This document shows positions 1 through 7,566 of a stretch of 64,000 nucleotides of DNA, piece by piece. This DNA comes from Schistocerca nitens (lineage: Eukaryota; Arthropoda; Insecta; Orthoptera; Acrididae): positions 1,058,844,432 to 1,058,908,431 of the forward strand of contig NC_064614.1 in the NCBI RefSeq assembly GCF_023898315.1, written 5' to 3'. The position numbers were made by a program, and so were the translations under genes. Under the pieces are notes generated by a model, which searched no databases, was not told where the DNA came from, and saw only the letters and a program-made list of their open reading frames with translations. Every line of letters begins with the position of its first letter. The stretch's first letter is position 1.

Positions 1-243
1 ATACAACAAACTGTTGTTGGTTAGCCGCAAATTGTGTAAACAGTGGCGCCATGCACCACAACCCAGGGTGAAGGTTGATAAATACTTGAATAAATGAAAC
101 ATAAGGAAATCACATTTTGTGTTCCAAACTGTTCGACGTACGGAATCAGTCTGCCTACAACTCTCACGAATAATACTTGATACTCTCTATAAGAATGAGC
201 GTATCACAGGCGTGTTCTTAGATCTTTCTAAGGCTATTGACAC

Positions 244-440
244 TGCTTCCAAGGCTCTCAGGTGTTCTGCCGGATTCAATCATCGAAGATCCACAATATT
301 TAGGTGAGCTTGCTGGCCAGCAAGCAGCAGACACTTCATTCCATGTACACCACCTGATGATGGCGGAACGTTTGTCCGCCGAAATATAGTAGACCTTCGA
401 CGATTGAATCCAGCAGTATACCCGAGAACCTTTGAAGCAG
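244..440. repeat. Fold-back repeat (inverted arms, hammerhead-like core in the loop)
   Basis: Bases 244-303 and 381-440 are inverted repeats of each other at roughly 80 percent identity over 58-60 bp. The 77-bp spacer ends with CACCTGATGA, a 6-bp perfect stem (GGCGGA/TCCGCC) and GAAATAT. The repeat sits inside the LINE RT between motif A and the WIRSYL segment, so it looks inserted, although no clean target duplication was found. A related structure occurs at 46385-46566. The motif style recalls Penelope-like elements; that link is inference. Confidence 0.6.
351..391 (+). ncRNA. Hammerhead-ribozyme-like core
   Basis: The order CAC - CTGATGA - 6-bp stem - GAAA - TATA - GTA matches the hammerhead core rule CUGANGA, helix II, GAAA, NUH, with only 2-3 bp available for helix I and a minimal helix III. 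Small hammerheads of this kind are known from Penelope-like retroelements and retrozymes. Activity is not shown by the sequence, and the pair next to the core (10.1/11.1) is not canonical. Confidence 0.35.
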
Positions 441-639
441 CATACGTGGTTAGAAAGAGTAAAATCACATGCTGCTGATGCTGTTGATCTAAGATGCTAC
501 CAAGTGAGCTAGAATCATAGGGAATAGGAGGCATAACTAATGATTGGATCCGATCATACCTATCAGACAGGCTAGAAAGACTAGAGCCAACACAAACCTC
601 AAATATAGCTAAACTTTTAGAGAAACATCAGAACCAAAA

Positions 640-1928
640 TACGAAGGGCCTTTGAGAAGTCCGTGCAATGTCTGAGAGATGGCACCACCGGCGCGTATCG
701 AGGTCATGTTTAGTTAGTAGCATATTTGGAAAGAACGCATACCAAGTTTCAGCCATATTGATCTATTTCTTTGTGTTTGGCATTCGTGTGAATCAAGGAA
801 GTTGAGTGATTGTCAAAAAATGGACGAAAAAGAATTTCATATGGTGATTAAACATTACTTTATGAAAGGCAAAACACCTACAGAGACTAAAAAGCTTGAC
901 AAACATTACAGTGACTCTGCACCTTCGATTAGAACAGTTTATAAGCCGTTTCAAAATTTTCGGAGTGGCCATATGTGCACAAGATGCTGAACGATCTGGA
1001 CGCCCTGTGGAGGTTACGACTCCAGAAATCACTGATAAAATCCATGATATGGTGATGGATGAGTGAAGAGTTAAGGTGCCTGAGATTGCTAGTGCTGTGG
1101 GCATCTCGAATGAACGGGTACATAATACTTTGCATAAACATTTGGACATGAGAAAGCTATCCGCAAGATGGGTTCCGCGATTGCTCACGCTTGACCAAAA
1201 ACGGAATGCTGTGAAGTGTTGCAAGAATGGTTTGCAGCTGTTCAGGAATAATCCGCAGGACTTAAAGCGTCGTTTCGTCACTGTGGATGAAACATAGATA
1301 CATTACTATACTCCTGAGAACAAAGAACTTATTAAACAATGGATTACCAAGGCGAATCTGCGCCAAAAAAGGCGAAGACCATTCCTTCGGCTGGAAAGTT
1401 TATGGCGACTGTCTTCTGGGATTCACAAGGGATAATCCTCATCGACTATCTGGAAAAGGGTAAAACTATTACAGGTTCATATTATTCAAGGTTATTGGAC
1501 CGTTTGAAAACCGGACTGCAAGAAAAACGCCGGTGAATGGACCGCAAAAATTTCCTTTTCCATCACGACAATGCACCAGTACACACCTCAGCAATTGTGT
1601 TCGCAAAATTAATGTTAATAGGATACCAAATCGTTTGACATCCCCCTTATTCTCCAGACTTGGCTCAATCGACTACTATTTGATCCCCAATTTGAAGAAA
1701 TGGCTGGCGGGACAAAGATTTTATTCAAACGAGGAGGTGACTGCAGCAACTAATAGCTATTTTACGGATTTGGACAATTCCTATTATTCGGAAGGTATCA
1801 ACAAATTAGAACAGCGTTGGACGAAGTGTATAAGTCTAAAAGGGTACTATACCGAAAAATAAAAACGGTTTACCCCAAACGCGTAAGTAGTTTTTATTTT
1901 TGCATCGACTTTTCAATCGCCCCTCGTA
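640..1928 (+). mobile_element. Mariner element, irritans-like, inactive
   Basis: The element spans 642-1926 (1285 bp, normal mariner size) between TA dinucleotides at 640-641 and 1927-1928. Its terminal inverted repeats, about 27 bp, agree at 21 positions (5' CGAAGGGCCTTTGAGAAGTC; 3' end complementary to CGAGGGGCGATTGAAAAGTC). It lies inside a LINE RT reading frame, between KLLEKHQNQ and the VPQRSVL motif, which confirms insertion. The diverged TIRs and broken gene point to an old copy. Confidence 0.92.
820..1862 (+). pseudogene. Mariner transposase (irritans/Himar1-like), broken
   Basis: Cut-and-paste transposase of the DD34D mariner type. The start ATG at 820 gives MDEKEFHMVIKHYFMKGK, like Himar1 (MEKKEFRVLIKYCFLKGK). 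Recognisable in order: helix-turn-helix near 900-960, the WVPR linker near 1169, the catalytic block VTVDET (about 1279), FWDSQGIILIDYLEKGKTI, FHHDNAPVHTS (about 1558-1590) and the C-terminal EQRWTKCISLKG before the stop at 1860-1862. Several stops and frameshifts break it, for example the in-frame TGA at 1063-1065 and TAG at 1294-1296, plus frame changes near 980 and 1535. About 347 codons is the normal length, so little is missing. Confidence 0.9.
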
Positions 1929-2364
1929 CATCAATATAGAAGTTCCTCAGCGTAGCGTATTACGATCCTCGACCATGTTCCACAGTGTTCCTAGATGCAT
2001 TACGCATTGTCACCTCTCGCCGTATGAGGGTACGTACAACTCTGTCGAACATAATCGTTTTGGTGGTCCAGGTGTTGTGGTGTGCCGAAGCATAATACTG
2101 CATGGACATACTAAACTGCAAATCTTTGCACACGGTACACTCACCGCTCAGTGTTATTGTGACACTGTTATCCTTCCCCAAGTGCGTCTCTTCAGCGGTG
2201 CACTCGGCCCCGACTTCATTTTTTATGGATGACAATACGCGACCGCATCGAACAATACAGGTGAAGGACCTCTTGGAACGAGATTATGTTCGGCGAATGA
2301 ACTGGCCCGCCCGTTCCCTCGACTTAAAAGTCCATCGAGCACGTGTGGGATGCGTTGAAGTGAC
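1929..2364 (+). pseudogene. RT motif B scrap followed by Tc1-type transposase remnant
   Basis: The first ~40 bases still belong to the LINE RT (VPQRSVL). From about 2060 the translation is Tc1-like: GGPGVVVCRSIILHGHTKLQ, then GTLTAQCYCDTVILPQVRLF, then in another frame MDDNTRPHRTIQVKDLL and MNWPARSLDLK, followed by HRARVGCVE where HVWD is expected. MDDNxRPH holds the second catalytic Asp; the glutamate near the end is not preserved clearly. The remnant continues beyond the SINEs at 2816-2888 and 3072-3110. Confidence 0.75.
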
Positions 2365-2374
2365 GTATTCCAGC

Positions 2375-2805
2375 GCTTTTTTTGCGTTGTTTGGGGGAGG
2401 GGACCAAACAAAAAATGGCTCTGAGCACTATGGGACTCAACTGCTGAGGTTATTAGTCCCCTAGAACTTAGAACTAGTTAAACCTAACTAACCTAAGGAC
2501 ATCACAAACATCCATGCCCGAGGCAGGATTCGAACCTGCGACCGTAGCGGTCTTGCGGCTCCAGACTGCAGCGCCTTTAACCGCACGGCCACTTCGGCCG
2601 GCGGGGACCAAACAGCGAGGTCATCGGTCTCATCGGATTAGGGAAGGAAGTCGGCCGTGCCCTTCCGAAGGAACCATCCCGGCATTAGCCTGGAGCGATT
2701 TAGGGAAATCACGGAAAACCTAAGCCAGGATGGCTGGACGCGGGATTGAACCGTCGTCCTCCTGAATGCGAGTCCAGTGTGCTAACCACTGCGCCACCTC
2801 GCTCG
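2375..2805 (-). repeat. tRNA-derived SINE, family B, interrupted by a family A SINE
   Basis: On the minus strand the head reads as a tRNA-like promoter (GAGCGAGGTGGCGCAGTGGT near 2785-2804, B box GGTTCAATCCCG near 2740-2755). The body follows with TTTAGGTTTTCCGTGATTTC-like and GGCACGGCCGACTTCC-like segments and a tail that includes TTTGGTCC. The family A SINE at 2411-2602 interrupts the tail. Imperfect target duplications gtattccagc (2365-2374) and gtattgcagc (2806-2815) flank it. It sits within the Tc1 remnant. Confidence 0.85.
2411..2602 (-). repeat. tRNA-derived SINE, family A
   Basis: Minus-strand copy with B box GGTTCGAATCC, the GCATGGATGT junction, TTAGGTTAGTTAGGTTTAA and the GTCCCATAGTGCTCAGAGCC tail. 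Twelve-base target duplications GGGGACCAAACA at 2399-2410 and 2603-2614 show that it jumped into the family B SINE. Confidence 0.95.
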
Positions 2806-2815
2806 GTATTGCAGC

Positions 2816-3110
2816 ACGTCCGCGCTAGAACGTCCTACCACAAGTACTCCTTACCAACCTTGTGGCCAGCATGGGTGCGCGTTGTAGACTGGCTGGCTGG
2901 CCCTGAGCACTATGGGACTTAACATCTAAGGTCATAAGTCCCCTAGAACTTAGAACTACGTAAATCTAACTAACCTAAGGACATCACACACATCCATGCC
3001 CGAGGCATGGAGCGGTTCCAGACTGTATCGTCTAGAACCGCTCGGCCACAACGGCCGGCGCGCGTTGTAGAGCACGAACTTCTGCTCGTGGTGATCATTC
3101 ACTCTATCAA
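2816..3110 (+). pseudogene. Tc1-type transposase 3' scrap, split by a SINE
   Basis: Bases 2816-2888 and from 3072 on look like the C-terminal region of the Tc1 remnant upstream (CGTCCTACCACAAGTACTCC, then ACCTTGTGGCCAGCATGGG, a common Tc1 terminus). The SINE at 2889-3059 separates them. No catalytic residue lies here. The assignment rests on position and on the characteristic LVASMG-like end of the family. Confidence 0.5.
2889..3059 (-). repeat. tRNA-derived SINE, family A, internally deleted head
   Basis: The minus-strand tail and body are intact. The part around the B box is deleted, so GAGGCATGG joins directly to the AGCGGTTCCAGACTG head. Target duplications GCGCGTTGTAGA at 2877-2888 and 3060-3071 are perfect over 12 bp. 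Confidence 0.92.
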
Positions 3111-3562
3111 GAACTATGTCCCGCCTTTTATAATGTTCAAGGGACCGTCATAAATCGCGGTTACTTCAGTCTAATTTAAGTAAAAGTGATTTTTGTGTTA
3201 GTATTATTCCATATTTATTTCAGTTACCTTCTTTACTATACTGTATCATTTACTTCTATGCATGGTCCACGTTTCATGGAGCTATGTTACTTGGCGGTGA
3301 CGCATCATGCGAAAGTTAATTTTGTTCCTAAGCTTCTTGGAAACCTTACACCTAAAGCAACGCACTGTATAATACGAATACTGAGAGGAATATCTCATTG
3401 CAACGGGGTACTGACTGTGTTTCTCGGACTAGCAAATGGGCAGTTGCAGTACAAAAACAAACGAAACTAAACATCAAAACTATGGTTCTGCTATGTATTG
3501 ATTTTATCTGTAGTGTTACAACACCAACTAATATTTGTAGCCTGTGTTGTGTTTGCAGAGAA
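3111..3562. other. Unassigned stretch, no gene seen
   Basis: A 94-codon open frame (3186-3470, plus) begins with a hydrophobic run, but I recognise no family. Its composition matches the neighbouring noncoding DNA, so I treat it as chance. Confidence 0.5.
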
Positions 3563-3576
3563 CGATAGTGAGAAGT

Positions 3577-3961
3577 TCAAACGGTTCAAATGGCTCTAAG
3601 TACTATGGGACTTAACATATGTGGTCATCAGTCCCATATAACTTAGAACTACTTAAACCTAACTAACCTAAGGACATCACACACATCCATGCCCCAGGCG
3701 GGATTGCTGGCCGCGGTGGCCGTGCGGTTCTAGGCGCTGCAGTCCGGAACCGCGGGACTGCTACGGTCGCAGGTACGAATCCTGCCTCGGGCATGGATGT
3801 GTGTGATGTCCTTAGGTTAGTTAGGTTTAAGTAGTTCTAAGTTCTAGGGGACTGCTGACCTAAGATGTTAAGTCCCATAGTGCTCAGAGCCCAGGCGGGA
3901 TTCGAACCTGCGACCGTAGCAGTCGCGCGGTTCCGGACTGAAGCGTTTAGAACCACTCGGC
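3577..3961 (-). repeat. tRNA-derived SINE, family A (outer copy)
   Basis: The minus-strand tail and body (3577-3705) and head (3890-3961) are separated by a second SINE in the opposite orientation. A 14-bp target duplication CGATAGTGAGAAGT lies at 3563-3576 and 3962-3975. Confidence 0.95.
3706..3889 (+). repeat. tRNA-derived SINE, family A (inner copy)
   Basis: Plus-strand copy from GCTGGCCGCGGTGGCCGTGC through the B box to GCTCAGAG. The 13-bp sequence CCCAGGCGGGATT occurs at 3693-3705 and 3890-3902, so this copy inserted into the outer SINE near its B box. The usual CATTTGAACC 3' end is absent. Confidence 0.95.
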
Positions 3962-4075
3962 CGATAGTGAGAAGTAAATGAACAGTGTAGCACTACTGAC
4001 AAACCGAATGAGGTAGCATTGTTTTAAACAGACTGGTCTTGTATTGCGTTAGATGTTCCATTTTCATTTGGCCAG

Positions 4076-4140
4076 CGTGATTTAGGTTTTCCTTGATTTC
4101 CCTAAATTACTTCAAGCAAATTCCTAGATGGTTCTTACTC
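4076..4140 (+). repeat. Family B SINE fragment
   Basis: TGATTTAGGTTTTCCTTGAT and the following ~45 bases match the body of the family B SINEs at 2375 and 55346 (plus orientation). The tRNA-like head and the tail are missing. Confidence 0.7.
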
Positions 4141-4255
4141 TAAGGTTATGGTCGACTATCCGCCCATTGTTGGCAAAGTAGATAGCTAAGTATGTAAATA
4201 CCTGCACATAAGAATTAAGCCCGTTTTAATGTTTTAAACTGTAATATCATGACGT

Positions 4256-7114
4256 CGTTATCAGGAGAAAGAAAACTGGCGTTCTACGGATCGGAGCGTG
4301 GAATGTCAGATCCCTTAATCGGGCAGGTAGGTTAGAAAATTTAAAAAGGGAAATGGATAGGTTAAAGTTAGATATTGTGAGAATTAGTGAAGTTCGGTGG
4401 CAGGAGGAACAAGACTTTTGGTCAGGTGATTACAGGGTTATAAATACAAAATCAAATAGGGGTAATGCAGGAGTAGGTTTAATAATGAATAAAAAAATAG
4501 GAGTGCGGGTTAGCTACTACAAACAGCATAGTGAACGCATTATTGTGGCCAAGATAGACACAAAGCCCATGCCTACTACAGTAGTACAAGTTTATATGCC
4601 AACTAGCTCTGCAGATGATGAAGAAATTGATGAAATGTATGACGAGATAAAAGAAATTATTCAGGTAGTGAAGGGAGACGAAAATTTAATAGTCATGGGT
4701 GACTGGAATTCGTCAGTAGGAAAAGGGAGAGAAGGAAACATAGTAGGTGAATAAGGATTGGGGGGAAGAAATGAAAGAGGAAGCCGCCTTGTAGAATTTT
4801 GCACAGAGCATAACTTAATCATAGTATAACACTTGGTTCAAGAATCATAAAAGAAGGTTGTATACCTGGAAGAATCCTGGAGATACTAAAATGTATCAGA
4901 TAGATTATATAATGGTAAGACAGAGATTTAGGAAACAGGTTTTAAAATGTAAGACATTTCCAGGGGCAGATGTGGATTCTGACCACAATCTATTGGTTAT
5001 GAACTGCAGATTGAAACTGAAGAAACTGCAAAAAGGTGGTAATTTAAGGGGATGGGACCTGGATAAACTGAAAGAACCAGAGGTTGTAGAGAGTTTCAGG
5101 GAGAGCATAAGGGAAAAATTGACAGGAATGGGGGAAAGAAATACAGTAGAAGAAGAATGGGTAGCTCTGAGGGATGAAGTAGTGAAGGCAGCTGAGGATC
5201 AAGTAGGTAAAAAGACGAGGGCTAATAGAAATCCTTGGGTAACAGAAGAAATATTGAATTTAATTGATGAAAGGAGAAAATATAAAAATGCAGTAAATGA
5301 AGCAGGCAAAAAGGAATACAAACGTCTCAAAAATGAGATCGACAGGAAGTGCAAAATGGCTAAGCAGGGATGGCTAGAGGACAAATGTAAGGATGTAGAG
5401 GCTTATCTCACTAGGGGTAAGATAGATACTGCCTACAGGAAAATTAAAGAGACCTTTGGAGAGAAGAGAACCACTTGTATGAATATCAAGAGCTCAGATG
5501 GCAACCCAGTTCTAAGCAAAGAAGGGAAGGCAGAAAGGTGGAAGGAGTATATAGAGGGTTTATACAAGGGCGATGTACTTGAGGACAATATTATGGAAAT
5601 GGAAGAGGATGTAGATGAAGATGAAATGGGAGATACGATACTGCGTGAAGAGTTTGATAGAGCACTGAAAGACCTGAGTCGAAACAAGGCCCCGGGAGTA
5701 GACAACATTCCATTAGAAGTACTGATGACCTTGGGAGAGCCAGTCCTTACAAAACTCTACCATCTGGTGAGCAAGATGTATGAGACAGGCGAAATACCCT
5801 CAGACTTCAAGAAGAATATAATAATTCCAATCCCAAAGAAAGCAGGTGTTGACAGATGTGAAAATTACCGAACTATCAGTTTAATAAGTTACAGCTGCAA
5901 AATACTAACTCGAATTCTTTACAGACGAATGGAAAAACTAGTAGAAGCAGACCTCGGGGAAGATCAGTTTGGATTCCGTAGAAATGTTGGAACACGTGAG
6001 GCAATACTAACCTTACGACTTATCTTAGAAGAAAGATTAAGAAAAGGCAAACTACGTTTCTAGCATTTGTAGACTTAGAGAAAGCTTTTGACAACGTTAA
6101 CTGGAATACTCTCTTTCAAATTCTGAAGGTGGCAGGGGTAAAATACAGGGAGCGAAAGGCTATTTACAATTTGTACAGAAACCAGATGGCAGTTATAAGA
6201 GTCGAGGGGCATGAAAGGGAAGCAGTGGTTGGGAAAGGAGTGAATCTGTATATTGAGCAAGCAGTAAAGGAAACAAAAGAAAAATTCGGAGTAGGTATTA
6301 AAATTCATGGAGAAGAAGTAAAAACTTTGAGGTTCGCCGATGACATTGTAATTCTGTCAGAGACAGCAAAGGACTTGGAAGAGCAGTTGAACGGAATGGA
6401 CAGTGTCTTGAAAGGAGGATATAAGATGAATATCAACAAAAGCAAAACGAGGATAATGGAATGTAGTCAAATTAAATCGGGTGATGCTGAGGGGATTAGA
6501 TTAGGAAATGAGACACTTAAAGTAGTAAAGGAGTTTTGCTATTTAGGGAGTAAAATAACTGATGGTGGTCGAAGTAGAGAGGATATAAAATGTAGACTGG
6601 CAATGGCAAGGAAAGCGTTTCTGAAGAAGAGAAATTTGTTAACATCGAGTATAGATTTAAGTGTCAGGAAGTCGTTTCTGAAAGTATTTGTATGGAGTAT
6701 AGCCATGTATGGAAGTGAAACATGGACGATAACCAGTTTGGACAAGAAGAGATTAGAAGCTTTTGAAATGCGGTGCTACAGAAGAATGCTGAAGATAAGG
6801 TGGGTAGATCACGTAACTAATGAGGAGGTATTGAATAGGATTGGGGAGAAGAGAAGTTTGTGGCACAACTTGACTAGAAGAAGGGATCGGTTGGTAGGAC
6901 ATGTTTTGAGGCATCAAGGGATCACAAATTTAGCATTGGAGGGCAGCGTGGAGGGTAAAAATCGTAGAGGGAGACCAAGAGATGAATACACTAAGCAGAT
7001 TCAGAAGGATGTAGGTTGCAGTAGGTACTGGGAGATGAAGAAGCTTGCACAGGATAGAGTAGCATGGAGAGCTGAATCAAACCAGTCTCAGGACTGAAGA
7101 CCACAACAACAACA
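4256..7114 (+). mobile_element. RTE-like LINE, copy 1, almost full length
   Basis: A 2.86-kb non-LTR retrotransposon bounded by 10-bp target duplications ATCATGACGT (4246-4255 and 7115-7124), ending GACCACAACAACAACAA. It carries an APE-type endonuclease and an RT. The short (CAA)n 3' end and the DREAWRA-like C-terminus fit the RTE/BovB group; the clade is my inference. Three more copies in the window (7567, 25371, 30323) allow comparison. Only the extreme 5' end appears to be lost, since the first codons already lie within the endonuclease start (TGVLRIGAWNVRSL). Confidence 0.93.
4271..7099 (+). pseudogene. RTE-like ORF: endonuclease plus reverse transcriptase, broken
   Basis: Target-primed retrotransposition enzyme. 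In order: endonuclease with AWNVRSL (about 4297), ISEVRW (about 4383), VQVYMPT and GDWNSSVG (about 4697); a linker rich in Lys/Glu; RT from NKAPGVDNIPLEVL (about 5680), IIPIPKKAGVDRCENYRTIS, DQFGFRRNVGTREA (about 5960), DLEKAFDNVNW (about 6070), and FADDIVIL (about 6334-6357) with the catalytic FADD; then YGSETWT, LVGHVLRHQGITN and a stop after ASNQSQD-like residues. Breaks: an early stop near 4752, a one-base loss near 6057 relative to copy 3, and a ~34-bp deletion near 6243 that removes the RQGCSLSPMLF motif B. The copy cannot make a working enzyme. Confidence 0.9.
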
Positions 7115-7245
7115 ATCATGACGTGTTCAGTATCCTTGTAAAACTCATCCTTGGATGGATAAAACTAGTACTAGTAGTACTGCCTCTAATACAGCTTATC
7201 TTAGAAACCGTCTGCCAAATTTGACTCGCAAAAATACTCAATCTT

Positions 7246-7560
7246 TTGATCGGCTGGCCTACTAAACCAGCTCATATTTCCAGGCCTATTAATCATCAAC
7301 CTGATGTACTTGACATTGCTGTAGCTAAAGGACTTGAAATTGATCCCAAACTGGAAACAGTTTATGATGTCATTCGGTCACAATCCCGCACTAGGTGCTC
7401 TCTCAAAGACAGAAAACCTACAGTCTCTGTAGGAAAGACAACTAGGACCAGTTCGCAAGATATTCAAACAACTGCTTTAGGCCAATGGTTACAGTTCACA
7501 CTCCAGAAGAGCCAGACCACTCAAGAGAATACCTAACGCAAAAATACAAAAAGGGCACAA
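7246..7560 (+). pseudogene. Jockey-like LINE endonuclease, 3' piece
   Basis: The frame 7246-7536 gives GWPTKPAHISRPINHQPDVLDIAVAKGL, close to the SRPNHRPDVLDIAI segment at the end of Jockey-type AP endonucleases. After it the match fades. It lies directly upstream of the minus-strand RTE copy, and the same LINE resumes after that copy (10169 onward). The original reading frame has been lost further on. Confidence 0.65.
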
Positions 7561-7566
7561 CATCTC

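Larger units (their letters stand above)
119..639 (+). pseudogene. Non-LTR (LINE) reverse transcriptase remnant, 5' piece
   Basis: Translation shows a reverse transcriptase motif A region (ITGVFLDLSKAIDT, about 211-252) and, after an unrelated insert, the segment WIRSYLSDRLERLE (about 547-588), which in Jockey/CR1-type RTs lies just before motif B. The frame is broken and no start or stop is meaningful. A further piece with VPQRSVL (motif B, normally VPQGSVL) lies past the mariner at 1936-1960, so one RT was split by two later insertions. The clade is inferred from motif style. The host strand of this LINE is plus. Confidence 0.7.

Noticed and set aside
2740-2804. Possible genuine tRNA genes at SINE heads, also near 2520-2600, 11122-11195, 18178-18250 and 31662-31735.
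   Set aside because: Each is followed by a SINE body and flanked by target duplications, and the acceptor stems do not close. They are SINE promoters, not tRNAs.
4905-5708. Serine/leucine-rich minus-strand frames opposite the RTE ORF, also in the other RTE copies.
   Set aside because: They are antisense shadows of the Lys/Glu-rich LINE coding strand.
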